Shown here: piece by piece, positions 1-11,360 of the stretch
Numbering within the stretch: position 1 is the stretch's first letter
How the letters are laid out: the number at the start of each line of letters is the position of its first letter
Assembly: GCA_017311185.1 (NCBI GenBank)
Contig: JAESUZ010000354.1
Location: 620,001-684,000, forward strand
From: Proteles cristata cristata
Lineage: Eukaryota; Chordata; Mammalia; Carnivora; Hyaenidae
Direction of reading: 5' to 3'
DNA: 64,000 nucleotides
Translations under genes and position numbers: made by a program
The notes under the pieces: model-generated
The model's input: the letters and a program-made list of their open reading frames with translations, nothing else
Told to the model about the DNA's origin: nothing
Databases searched by the model: none

Positions 1-1911
1 ATTCTTACCAGGCTTCCCAGAAAGTAGAGCATGGGTCTAAGAGAAATAGGAGTGAGCAAAATAGCTCACACAATGGCCACCAAGTCCAACCTACCACTTG
101 TTTCTCTGATGCTATTCAGACTGTGCTTAAGGGGAGAAAGAGCAGAGCGTATCTTCAGGCTACAATCTCTCTTTGCTCAAAGCTTTGCTCCATCCATATG
201 GCAGAAAAACCTCGCATTTCCAAGCTGACCGTGCATGGGCAGGATTGTGGTCCTCAGGGCATCTCATGCTTCAATGTCAGCAGGAATGTCTCAGGACAGT
301 CATGAGGGCAGCCACAATCAGGAGTCACCTGCATGGAGCCAAAGAGAGCCCACACTGAGGTCAGAGCAGAAGTTGGAAGAAGTCCTGAAGCTGACAGGTT
401 CTGAAGTGGTTCACAGGGGTTCCGAGAGCTGGCAGGGTGTGTCTGTAACTGGTTGAACCATGGAGCCCAGAGAGAGCTGAGGAGCAGATCCCCTACAGCC
501 CGGGAGGAAACCTGAGCCAGGAGGCTTGGAAGGGGGTACTTTGGTGGATCTTCGTCACCTACTTGAATGAAAACACAGAAAGCGAACTACTGACCATTTA
601 GATGTCACAAGACTGGGAAAGATAACTAGCAGATTGAATGACTGAATTAAAATTCTAAAGATTTTGACAGGCTGGAATGATGAGTGACAGCTAGTAAGAT
701 GAAATTTTATAAGGGAAAAATATTGCTTAGGTGGGTTCCGTGGCAGAAGATGAATCACCAGCAGGAATGAACACCCGCAGGGGAAAAAAATCATGAAAAG
801 AGAATATGTATCTCTAATTCTTTAACCTGAGGGCCTGGACAGCGGACACCAGAGAAAACAAGATGGCACAGCATTATCGACCAAATGTCCCAGAATCCAT
901 GTCTCTCCTCCAATAGATGACAATTCCCTGGGCTCTTTACACGACCAAGCAGGCAAATAATTTGCTTGCTGAATTTAAAAAGTTAAAAGAATACTATAAT
1001 GAACTCTCATATGCCAATCAAATCGATCTAAATTGTTAACATTTTGCCATGCTTTATATGTGTGTTTGTCCCAAGGATTTGAAAGTGATGCAAAAAAACT
1101 TCAACATACATTGCATAACCACAGTATCTTGATCACATTAACAAGATTATATCAATTAACCATAATACTCTAAAAATATCCACAATCCAGTTCTATTCAA
1201 ATTTCCCCCACCTGACCCATAATATCTCTACAGCTTTCCTTTTTTCATACTAAACCCACTCAAAGTTTCCATGTTATATTTGTGGGGTTTTTTTAATCTC
1301 TAGTAATTTAAAGGAAACTCTATACTTTTTATTTGGGATTTGTCCAATTGTTGCCTTTTGGTGTCATTTAAATGATTCTTATATTCTCAATGGGTCCTAT
1401 AAACTAGAAATTATGTCTACACTTTGATTAAATTTACCTTACACTTTCTCACAAGAACACTTCTCAGACAATGATTTTTCAAAATCCTGCATCATTTTTG
1501 GAGGCACATGACATACACCTGTCTCACTATTAGTGATGATAAGTTTGATTGCATGGATAAAGTAGTCACCACAAGATCTCTCCCTTATAAACGCTATGTT
1601 TTTCCTTTCACAATTAGCAAGCAATCTGCAGTATCATCATGCTTTCACTCCATAGGACTATACTTTTTCAAACAACACTTTATATAAAGGTTTTAGCAGC
1701 TATTGACAATCCTTGTCTGAATCAATTATTTCATAGAATGGGATTTTCTAATTCTATCATTACTTTTTTATTTGCTAGCTGTCATTCCTCATTAAAGAAT
1801 GTTCCCTCACCAAGTGCAGATGATTATAGTTCTTCCTAAAATTTGATTTTTGATGTTTCTATCTTCCTCACGTATGAGAATTCTAACCAAACAATTTGTG
1901 GCCTAAAATAG
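1..1911. other. Unique AT-rich DNA, no gene seen
   Basis: No recognised repeat, splice-bounded open frame or RNA gene was found here. Open frames are short and overlap in several frames (for example within 31-456), as expected by chance. Composition is moderately AT-rich, with T-rich tracts around 1220-1380. Confidence 0.5.
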
Positions 1912-2120
1912 GAATCAGCAGACTTTTTGCAAAGAACCCAACAGCAAATATTTTAGGCTTTCCAGACCATATAGTCCTCTGCTGCAATCATTCAATTCTT
2001 CTAGTACAGCATGAATGTAGCCATCAACAATACATAGATGAATGGATGTGGTTGTGAGCTGGTAAAACTTTATTTACAAAAACAAATGGAGGGCCAAGTT
2101 TGATTCTCAGGCCACCATTT
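1912..2120 (+). mobile_element. hAT-Charlie-like nonautonomous DNA transposon remnant (copy 1)
   Basis: The segment runs from an 'aatcagcagac' start through 'aaatattttaggctttccag' and 'aaaactttatttacaaaaac' to a degraded end. It matches the remembered consensus of a common mammalian hAT fossil whose full form ends in a 'tttggcccg' block. Two related copies occur at 24604-24832 and 59645-59982. The family name (MER58/MER5 group) is uncertain. The element is heavily mutated and has no coding capacity. Confidence 0.65.
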
Positions 2121-3012
2121 ACTCACCCTGGTCGATAATAATATCATTTACTTTTGATACATTTTATTTATCCTACTTAGTGACTTCCAAGATACTTTCA
2201 CATAGATCATCTAGTCTGTTCTCCACACCAGTCATGTCATATAGATGGGGCATATGACTGCTATCAGACAGAAGAGACGAGGCTCACAAAGGGTCAAGGG
2301 GAGAACAAAACCTAGACTTCTCAACTCCTTGCCTGACACTTATATTCCCATAGTCTCCCTTTATGTAGCTGGATACAGATCCCAAACCTACCATCATGAG
2401 CAACAAACGTAATGCCCCAAAGATTTCTGAAAAATTAAAGGTCAAACATTGTAATCGCTAAATTATGCTTTCCGCAGAGAGTTAGCCATTGATTTGCCAG
2501 GATGAAAAATAAACTATCACAGCATAAACATACTCCGAAGACTACAGTTATGTTTCCATTTCCATGAAAAGAAAACAAAATTTAAAATGTTCTGAAATGC
2601 ATAACTCAGATGGAAATTAATGTCTGGGCTTAGTTTTTTAATAGAATATAAAAATAAATAGAGGTGCAAACCCTTCCACGTTGCCATTAACTTTGCAACT
2701 AAATCTATCAAAATGTCAGAAGCCACAGTTTTCTTCCCTAACTCATTAACAGGTGGTAAAATATACAGAAGCACGTCGAGCACTGTAAAGTGCTACTGCA
2801 TCATCCGTCAATATTATTGCTGCCACAGCTGTTGTTCAAGGCAGAAACGATCCTTACATGGTAGGACAAAATGCGCATTTTGCCTAACCGACTAGGCTTG
2901 CATCCATGCTGGGAAAAGAAACTATATTTAAATATATGGAAAGAAACACCAAATCCAGCCTGTTTGTTACTGAGTCTCATCAACAAACAGAGCATTTCAA
3001 AGACCACATTCC
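2121..3012. other. Mostly unique DNA, possible degraded MIR at 2155-2330
   Basis: The part around 2155-2330 loosely follows MIR order (a 'gaggctcacaaagggtcaag' block then 'cctagacttctcaactccttg'), but it is too degraded to call firmly. The rest, including a minus-strand open frame at 2517-2783, shows no recognisable family or splice context. Confidence 0.35.
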
Positions 3013-3047
3013 TCTTTCTTTCTTTCTTTCTTTTTTTTTTTTTTTTT
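3013..3047. repeat. (TTTC)n and poly-T tract
   Basis: About four TTTC units run into a stretch of about 17 T residues. No SINE body is visible on either side, so this is either a simple repeat or the tail of a retroposon whose body has decayed. Confidence 0.85.
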
Positions 3048-6000
3048 AAGGCAGAATTTGTCTTGAACTCCATGGGGAAAGGCCAGGGTACTTTTATATC
3101 CCATCTCCATAAAATGTTGCCAAAGTTTCAGAGGTGTATCTCTTCTTCCACTATGAAAGACAATCAGGTTTGGCAAGAGAAAGGAAGCTAACTTTTATGA
3201 GGCGACTAGTAATGACCTGCTGATTTACATAAGGCCCACCCCTAATATTGCAGGGTGAGGAATACCAAAGAAAGCCTACATCCAATGCTTAATATTTTAA
3301 GTTATGAATAAAAGCTAATGAATCATTAAATAAAATATGTTCTATTCTCCTACCTTGAGAAACACTTCATAACTATAAAATTTTAAATGCATGTGAAGTT
3401 ACAGTGTTCATACAAGTAGAAGTCAGCAAAACACTGAAGACAACTGGATTTAATTGTTATTGCACACATCTGGGTGTTCCGCTGATGGACCTGTGATTTG
3501 GAGAGGAGTAGTTGGTTAATAATGCAAAATGTGCTTCATTCACCGCGTGCAACTATTGCAGAGAGCAAAGAGCTCCCTAATTCACAAGCACCTCCGGAAC
3601 CATGAAGAGAAGCAAGAAAATGAATGTTCAGTACTACTGAAAAATAATACTTGGTAATGTAATAAACTACTGCACTTATGCTGAGAGAAAGGTTTTACAA
3701 TTTAATTAGTCTTTTGTCTTAGCTAAGTGCTTTTGCCAGTCAAATCCTCCCCACACTCCAAAGCAGGGCCCGTTTCTGATAACACAACCCACACATCCTC
3801 ACGGCACTGAGATGCAGCCACCCTTTGTTTGAGAATATTGGGCAAGAGATGTGGGAAAGCATGTCCCTAGGGCCTGAACAGCATTAGCAGTCATGAGAGT
3901 TGAGGTTTACCTGCCAATGCTAAGGACTGAATCCTGAGTAACAGAGGCACTGTGTTTTCTTTACCAAATACATACAGTGCATGTGTGTTGAACAGGAGGC
4001 CTTCCGAAGTGTGTGGCCCAGGATGGAGGCTCTTCTTGTCCAGTTTTAAAGGTAAGTGCTGCTTGACATTTATTTCCTTCCTCAGTAGAGCAGTGAACCA
4101 CTAGTTCCCAGTACATATCCCTAAGTCCCTCTGTTCCAGAAGTGAGTGCCTTAATGACACTCACTTTGCCATACCGAGCTAAGTCCAAGGTTTCAAAATA
4201 GCGATTCAGTATTGACAATCACCTCTATTCATGGTCACTTCAAAGACAATTCCAATTTTCCCACTGCACAGTTAGATGTGGGCAGGGCAAGGGACACAAA
4301 CCCTGGAGGTCTGGAAGGGAAGGAGGAGAGGAGAAAAACTGGGAATATGTTTCTTCCAAGGAATATGTTTCGCCAACTCAGACTTTTCCACATCAGAATC
4401 ACACCAATGCCTTCCAACCCCTTGGCAATTTGGAATTTTCTTTCAACATTTACCCAGTAAGTTGTGCCAGGCACTGTCCTGGGCACTGGGGATAAGAAGA
4501 CTAGTTCCTTCCATTAAAGGTCTCAGTATTCCATATCCATGGGTTTTCTGTCACCATTTCCTGACCCATTACAAGGAAAACATGCATTACTTCTTTCCGA
4601 CATTTTCCCTTTCACTATTTCTTTTTTAGTCAAAGGCAATAACCAAAGCATAAAAGGATGATGCTAATTTCCCTGTAGTTGGGAAAAGATGCACACAGTG
4701 GCACACATTCTAAGGCCAAAGAACTAACCACCCTCCCACAGGGCTTGTTGAAAGGTAACGTCTGCAGAACCAAGGTTAACCTTTGTCCCCTCCAGTCCGT
4801 GCCTCCCTATACAATCTTGATGATGGAAACAGGAGACAAATCAGAGAGAACAGAGGATTCCCCAGAGAAGCTTTCTATCCACCCCAACAATAAGAAGGAA
4901 GGGAGGCTTCAAGCAGAGAGGAGATGACACGGTGTGCCCCAAACATACATATGCTTAGTGCTGAGCTTGACAGGGAGTCCCCGTACCACTGGAGGCAGGC
5001 AAAGAGCACTGGGTAGAGGTGGTACAAGAAAGGAAAACTTGAGAATTTTCTTGCTCCCAAGATATATGTAGGTTAGATCTGAACTTGCCAGTAGGCCACA
5101 AAGATGGAAAATCAGCAATGCCAGGGAGCACTGTGTCATAGTCTGGGCAGGCACAGGGTAAGGGGATATCGTGTGGTGTCTCCAGCTTGGGGTTGGCTAG
5201 AAGACGGGGTTGAGTGGTGCACTAGGAATCACATAGGAGGGAAGCCTTTGTCAAGAGGGCCTGATGGAGTCATCAGCCATCCTCAAGGAGCCCATAAATC
5301 ATAAAATAAGTCAACAGGTATGCTCAACCAAGAAGAGCCATGCAATCCCACCATGGGCAGATGTGCAAGGCAACACTTTCCTCTCATCTCCCTCCTCCTT
5401 GACCCACCATCAAAGCAGTCATTCCAAAAATGTCAAGAGAAAAGCATGTAAGAGAACAGGTCATGACCCAGAACCCTCCACCTCCGGGGAGCCAGAGCCA
5501 CAAGTTTAGAGTGAGGAGAGATGGGTAAGACGAAGAAATATGTATTAAAGAGGAAATTGAAGTGTTGCATTGATAACACCGAGACCTTAAAAACAGTAAG
5601 TGGGGTCATCTTATAAGAAATAAGAAGTCAGTTTTGATAGGGCAAATTGGTAGCAGTTATTGAACAACATAAAACCATTTTGTAGATGATGCCAGAGCAT
5701 TCAGACAGCAGGAAACTGAGAAATTCTTAAACATATCCATCAAGCCACAACTGATGATACAGTGATAAACATGTAGAACTGTACTACAGAGAAGTCTGAT
5801 GTACACCTAGGAAGAGGCCCCTTGAAGCAAGCCTTGGACACTTCAGCTCCATGTTACCTCCCAGCTGCTTGGAATTATAACAAAGAGTGATGCTGTTTGT
5901 CTTGACCAGCAAGGGCATTTAAATTTGGCAGAATGTCCAGCTTAAATGCTTGCAAACTGTCGACATTTACAGCTGGGGTCTCTTTCCCCAAAACTGCAGG

Positions 6001-6467
6001 GAACAGAAAACTGCACTCTCTTATTTTTCTCTTTGTACCTTCTTCTTCTTGCTTCTCATCTTTGTGGTCGCCCATTAAAAGTGATCGCCTTTGGAAAGGA
6101 GATCAGAAATTGCTTCACAAAGGGTCTGTTCTTCCAAATGACAATGTTAAGATGGGGGTGTTTTTTACGAATCTGTTTCTCTTCTGATCTCTTCACTTTG
6201 CAGCTAAAGTCTTTCAACCACCTTGGGATGAAAGAGGTACTGTAGAATATTGATTTTTTTTTCCTTCCCCCTGTAAATTCATGACAAATCGTGAACAAAA
6301 GCTTATCTGGAAGTGTAGACGTCCAATTAAAATTTTACTCTAAAGTGAAAATGCCTCCAAAAAAACCAGAGAGACTCCAACTTCTGTATTCTCTGTATGA
6401 TGTATCTTCACCTCACTGGAGACATGTTCCATGGCCAATTTCAAGAAATTAATCTTAAAATTAACTT
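3048..6467. other. Long repeat-poor stretch, no gene seen
   Basis: About 3.4 kb with no recognisable SINE, LINE or DNA transposon. A possible old fragment with 'gccaggcactgtcctgggcactggggat' character lies at 4460-4520. Open frames such as 3961-4218 (minus) and 4276-4629 (plus) match no family I recognise and lack a convincing acceptor/donor pair. Confidence 0.45.
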
Positions 6468-6592
6468 GGGAAGAGAGGGAAGGCAAGGGAAGGTGGGAGG
6501 GGGGAAGAAAAAGAAAGCAAGAAAACAAGAAAGGAAGAAAGCAAGAAAGTAAGCAAGAAAGAAAGAAAGGGCAGGAGAGGAGGGAGAGAGAA
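6468..6592. repeat. Purine-rich (GGAA/GAAA) low-complexity tract
   Basis: About 125 bases are almost entirely A and G on the plus strand, with irregular aagaaa, ggaa and gagaggga motifs. The tract is interrupted by only a few pyrimidines. The open frame at 6340-6627 on the minus strand is the translation of this tract (Ser/Leu/Pro/Phe rich) and is not a gene. Confidence 0.9.
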
Positions 6593-6894
6593 CACGGGTG
6601 TAAAAAGTGAGAAGCATCACTCAACATATTTTATTCCTTTGGGTCAAAGGCAAAGTAAAGCATAGCACCTGCTGGAAGGATGATAAGATTTATGAATTTG
6701 GTGGCAATTTAGATCCAGACTGCAATACAGTGATTTAAAACAAATACATATTTGGCCATTCAGATGATGATTCATATATTTGGTCTTTATTCAGTTCCTG
6801 AAAACCCTCAGAACCATAAATGTGACATGGGTGTTTTGTTATTAATGAAGGTGAATTTTGGACCTCACCCAAGGGCAAGAGCTGGCTGCCAGGA

Positions 6895-7560
6895 AGATCA
6901 AACATGTGATGACACAGTTGGAATGTTCAGTCCCACTTCCGGACCTCTAGACGGGAGGACGGATGGAGGCTGAATCACCCAATGGCCAATGACTTCGTCA
7001 TGACTATGTAATGAAGCCTCCATAAAAACCCAGAAAGACTGGGTTCAGAGAGCTTCTGGGTTGGTGAGCATGTAGAGGTACAGGGCAAGTGGTGTGTCTC
7101 GAGAAGGCACAGAAACTCCACGCCCCACGCAGAGTTCCTCATATCCCGCCCAGTGCATCTCTTCATCTGGCTGTTGATTCATGTCACATCTTTTACTAAA
7201 CTGGTAAACACAAGTGTCTCCCTGAGTTCTGTGAGCTTCTCTAGCAAATTAAAAGAAAACCTAAGGAGGGTGTCATTGGAATCTACAATCTGTTGCTAAC
7301 TGGGCAGGAGCACAGGTGATAGCCTGGGGCTTGTAACTGGTATGTGAGGGGGAGTTAGGGGTCAGTCTGGTACAACTGAACCCCTAGCCTCTGGAATCTG
7401 ACGCTATCTCCGACTAGATAATGTCAGAATTGAGTTGAATTCTCGGACACGCTGCTAGTGTCTGAGAACTTCTTGATCTTGTTGTTGGAGGCACCCCTCC
7501 ATCACCCCTCGTGATGGAAGTGGGATCAGGAACCCTAAAAGAGCTGGTGTCATTAGGCCC
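6895..7560 (+). mobile_element. Ancient LTR-like retroelement remnant
   Basis: The segment matches the order of a remembered mammalian LTR-type consensus: 'cacccaatggccaatgac', then 'aatgaagcctccataaaaac', 'tctcttcatctggctgttga', 'ccctgagttctgtgagc', 'ctctagcaaattaa' and 'gacgctatctcc...gtcagaattgagttgaat'. A TATA-like 'cataaaaacc' sits in the 5' half. No gag or pol reading frame is next to it, so it is probably a solitary LTR or a fragment. Family assignment is open, and the coordinates are approximate at both ends. Confidence 0.55.
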
Positions 7561-8060
7561 TGAGTGGGTCTGGCCATGGTGAGCTAAGACCCAGGGAGCT
7601 AGGAAGGGAAAGGCACATTATTTCAGGCAGAGTGTGCAGGTAGGAGTAGAGGCAGGACACAGAGGACAGGGGAGGAGGCCTGGATGGAGGTAAGAGCACT
7701 GTTTAGGTGACAGGCACATGGTTTGCATGACGAGAAGTCAGTAGGAAGTCAGGAAAGTGAACTGAACAACCTTGCAATTGTCCATTTCATAAAAGGTTTA
7801 CTATGTAAATTGGTTGTTTGCTCACTTTTTTGTTTCTTGCCTCTGAATCTCTCTTTGCATCTAGAATTGCTACAACTGTGCCTGATAAGCTTTACCTACT
7901 CCCTCTTTATGTACCTTCTCCAACAACCTCTTGAAATTATTGCTGAAAAAGCAAAAGGCCATTTGGTATAAGAACACTCTGGATTACACGAAATTAATAA
8001 TGAAACACTGGGACGAGAAGTATGATTCTACATGCCAAAACAGGAAGATAAATGCCTAAA
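7561..8060. other. Unique DNA, nothing identified
   Basis: The segment is G-rich at 7600-7720 and AT-rich afterwards. No repeat family or plausible exon was recognised. Confidence 0.4.
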
Positions 8061-8190
8061 TCACACATATACAGGCATACATGCACATACATGTACACAG
8101 GCACATACACATATACATGTGTTCACGTGCACGGAGACACATCCGTGTACCCACATGCACAGATACATAAGTACACCTGGATATACATGA
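8061..8190. repeat. Degenerate (CA/TA)n microsatellite-like tract
   Basis: An imperfect alternation of cacata, catgca and tacaca motifs spans about 130 bases. It is long but heavily interrupted. The minus-strand frame at 8061-8270, rich in Cys, Val and His, is simply its translation. Confidence 0.75.
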
Positions 8191-8479
8191 AGAAGCAGGC
8201 ATAAGTGTCTACACAGAGAACAAAAATAAAGGAAAAGAAAAAGAAAAGGTGATTTTTCCTTCAAAAGCAAACCTGGCCCTGAAAAAGCCTACCAGTCACA
8301 GGTTTGTTGTGCTACCCCAACTCCCACAGCACTTGCCCACCAAGTAACAAAGTCAACAATAACCTATCGATAATCGAAACTCAACCTGACCACCATTTCT
8401 AGGCAATGCCACAGAACAGCTTCCAGGGATGGATTACAGATTCTCTGTAAATGTGAAGTTCTACAGGACCAAATCCCTA

Positions 8480-8720
8480 CCTTCCTGATACAGGGTGAGC
8501 CTTGGGAGCCTCAGCGCCCTCCCACGGCCCAGCCTTGCCCACGTGCCTGTCTTCTCCAGCCGCACCCTCGGGGAAATGTGCATTGCTCTGGTTCACGACC
8601 GGGTGCTGCGGGCAACCCCGCCTCTCCTTCACCCCAGAGCTCCATCCTCATTATTCTTGTCAGAAAACAAACCTACCCAGCGCCCGGAGGGAGACCCGGT
8701 CTCTATCTTCCAGGTGATAC
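8480..8720. other. Local GC- and CpG-richer patch
   Basis: About 240 bases contain roughly a dozen CpG dinucleotides, in clear contrast with the CpG-poor surroundings. Both strands have open frames (8495-8779 plus, 8629-8850 minus), but no family or splice pair was recognised. It could be a small regulatory island, a decayed retrocopy or chance. Confidence 0.35.
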
Positions 8721-9894
8721 CAGATGCGCAAAAATGCAAGACAGCCGTACAGAATTGTCTTCCAACAGTAAGCTCCTGAACCACACAGAATGACAGAGGT
8801 GAGAGGCGGGTCTCCACAAAGAAGAAACTAGCTGTTTCCAAAAGGAACACCCTGAGCAGACAACCCTAATCTGGAGGTACGAAAACTCTCTCTGGCTCCC
8901 TAGCTCAGTGTTACCTGCTAGGAGAGCCTGACACTGTTTTCGTACTTGGATGAACTGATTCAATGCTAAATTCAGACAGTTATTTCCATGTGAGAGCAGG
9001 CATCACTGAAGCCTGGTCCTTTGAAAATGCCTCAATGTCCTGGAGGTAAAACAAAACATCGCTGTGAATCACCTTTCTGCACAGACCATGAGTGGTGAAG
9101 ACCATGAACTCCTGCCTCAAAAGCCCCAGCTACAGTTGGCTGACCCTGTCATACCTGAATTTGACAGTTATGTCCATGTGGTCACTTTGTTCCTCTGTCA
9201 GTCCTCAGGTCCGCACAACTAAAGAGGTGGACTGAGATCCAGTGTGTAGGCAGGGAGGCTGCAGGTCCTAGAGTAGGTAAGGAAGCGGGAGTCTCGGGTT
9301 CCGAATTTGCTTTGCCATGTAACTGCCATGATCTGACCTAACCATGAACTCAGAGGAGTGCTGTTTAGGCTCCAGGGAAGGCGTCTAGGAAGAGAAGATT
9401 GGCCAGAATAGATACAAGCAAGGAGGGAAAGGAGTCTCAGAAAGGAAAATGTCCCCAGAGAAATAGCTCATGCTAACAGACAAGGGACAACCCCCAAAGG
9501 GAAGGCATTTGAAATCCACAAAACTATCTCTGAAAGAATCCTGTTATTTTCAGCCAAAAATATGTTTCTCAAAACTTTGACTTCATCGTGGATAAACAGC
9601 ACTATGATACAAAGATAAATGGACCAGTTCTTTGAGTCACAGACGTGGCTCTATTAAATTCAGAATCAGATTTTCTGAAGGAAGCAGTTGCAAGGGCTAC
9701 ACACGTTTTGAAGCAAAGTGGGTGGGGGTACTGACGGCTCCAGGCATTTCTGAGTCCTTAAGCAAAAATGTCAAAAATAAATCTTGGATATGTTCATTGA
9801 CAGATAAACCAGTGCACACAGCTGTAGCCAAATACTACATGGCAGGAATTCTTTTTCCGGTTCCCCCAAGTTTTTCCTACAACTCCCAAGCATT
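8721..9894. other. Unique DNA, nothing identified
   Basis: No recognised repeat or exon. A plus-strand open frame at 9632-9997 (121 codons) runs into the old LINE-like segment that follows and has no supporting context. Confidence 0.4.
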
Positions 9895-10597
9895 CCAGAA
9901 CCTCATCCATCCATCCATCTATCCAGTCACTGAACAAATGTTTACCAAGTGGCTGTCACGCACCTGGCACGGCTACATAATGGAAATTCAGCAGTGACTG
10001 AAACCTATAGGTCCCTTCTTTCATGCGAGTTTCTAATCCAAGCAGAAATTCAGCTATTCACAAAGCAAAACCACAAATGAATATCATAAAATCATTATGC
10101 TAAAGACTATAAAAAAGACAAAAAGAAAAGCTTCTCTGCAAGAGAATAAGCAGGAACATGACCTTTGTTCACACGGTCAGGTGTGGCTTCTCTGAAGAAG
10201 GGCAGAGCTGTGGGGAAGAAGAGTATGTACAGGCCCTAGAAAGGGGGGTAAGGAAGAAGCCTTCCTGCAGAAGGCAGAGACCACATGAAGAACCTGAGGC
10301 TAAAAAGAAACGGGAGGTGGGGCCGGTGGATGTGTGGCTGGGTCCTCAAAAGAGGCAGGTGAGACAGTCAAAAGACAAGGGATATGCAGATGGGGCAGGG
10401 CAAGGTTGGAAAGCCAGGCTGGTCAGCCCTCATGGCCTCGTGAGCCAGAAGTCACATGGCCTCCTGAGCCAGGCCAGGACATGGGGGTGTACTGGGAGGA
10501 GACAAAAGCACCTGACTTTGTTTCTGGAAGATCATTCTAGCTTCTGCATGGATACAGGCTGGAGGCCACTAAAGGAGTCAGGGGGACTGCTGAGAGC
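9895..10597 (-). mobile_element. L2-related ancient LINE remnant (tentative)
   Basis: In plus-strand reading the block goes 'atccagtcactgaacaaatg', 'cacctggcacggctacata', 'gcttctctgaagaagggcag', 'aggcagagaccacatgaaga' and 'agatcattctagcttctgca'. This order resembles the reverse of mammalian L2 segments and is too decayed for a firm call. The 153-codon open frame at 10158-10619 lies inside it and is therefore not treated as a gene. Confidence 0.4.
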
Positions 10598-10779
10598 AGA
10601 TTCTCAGTGTGAGGTCTGAGGACCAGCCACATCAGCACCACCTGGGGACTTAGAAAAGAGCAGATTCTTGGGGCTCCTCCCCTGACTTACTGAATCAGGA
10701 ACTGGGGGGTTGGAGACAGTAACTATTTTAACAAGTCCTCCAGGTGATGTGGAAGCACATCAAAATCTGCAAACCACTA
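10598..10779 (-). mobile_element. MER5A-like hAT DNA transposon
   Basis: A nonautonomous element of about 180 bp. It has a degraded 'cagtggttctca' type start at 10598, the internal 'cacatcagcaccacctgggg' and 'actgaatcaggaactggggg' blocks, and a terminal 'aaaccacta' at 10770-10779. This is MER5A order read in reverse. It abuts the 17-bp tandem array exactly at its downstream end. Confidence 0.75.
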
Positions 10780-10780
10780 G

Positions 10781-10873
10781 TCTAGGAGGTTACCTAGTTT
10801 AGGAGGTTACCTAGTCTGGGAGGTTACCTAGTCTAGGAGGTTACCTAGTCTAGGAGGTTACCTAGTTTAGGGG
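10781..10873. repeat. 17-bp minisatellite, about 5.5 copies
   Basis: Five full units start at 10781, 10798, 10815, 10832 and 10849, followed by a partial unit at 10866. The unit is 'tctaggaggttacctag' with one or two changes per copy. Each unit holds a short inverted repeat (ctagg...cctag). The array starts immediately after the MER5A-like terminus, whose likely CTAG-containing target site matches the unit ends. Confidence 0.95.
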
Positions 10874-11131
10874 CTGGCAAGGAACTCTGGCACTTGCAGA
10901 AGAATAATGAGAATAGAGATGAAAGCCACTAATCAAGGATCAACTAACAGATACTCCTTAGAAATCTGGCAGAGGGGAGGTTAACTGTACCACTGCCTGG
11001 AGCCATCAGAAGAATATCAGCTGAATAAGTCCGCAGGTCTGGCAGCACAGAAGACAACTTCTTTCTTTCTGGAACTCCGTTTGCTTACTTGAGGCTTTCT
11101 TAACCCCAAGGATATCAATACTTGGGGGTCC

Positions 11132-11344
11132 TTTTTTAAGAAATTTTTAATGTTTATTTAGTTTTTTGAGAGAGAGAAAAACAGAGTGCAAGCAGGGGAG
11201 GGGCAGGGAGGGAGGGAGACACAGAACCCGAAGCAGAGGCTCCAGGCTCTGCGCTGTCAGCACAGAGCCCGATGCAGGGCTCGAAATCATGAACCACGAG
11301 ATCGTGATCTGAGCTGAAGCTGGACGCGTAACCAACTGAGCGTC
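11132..11344 (-). mobile_element. SINEC-type tRNA-derived SINE
   Basis: Minus-strand SINE. The A-rich tail is seen as 'tttttaatgtttattta' near 11145-11160, and the head near 11340. It is flanked by an imperfect 16-bp duplication (caatacttgggggtcc at 11116-11131, caatacttagggttcc at 11345-11360). The body is diverged from the young subgroup. Confidence 0.95.
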
Positions 11345-11360
11345 CAATACTTAGGGTTCC

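Noticed and set aside
3048..3090. Shared 'aactccatgggg' phrase with 43750-43770 after T/C-rich tracts
   Set aside because: The match is about 12 bases and the flanks do not align, so a shared repeat is not supported.
6340..6627. Leu/Ser/Pro-rich minus-strand open frame resembling a signal-rich protein
   Set aside because: It is the translation of a purine-rich low-complexity tract.
10158..10619. 153-codon plus-strand open frame
   Set aside because: It lies inside an L2-like remnant and enters a MER5A-like element, with no recognisable domain and no splice context.
1..11131. Absence of SINEs in the first 11 kb as a special domain
   Set aside because: With 18 SINEs in 64 kb about three would be expected here, so zero is only mildly surprising.
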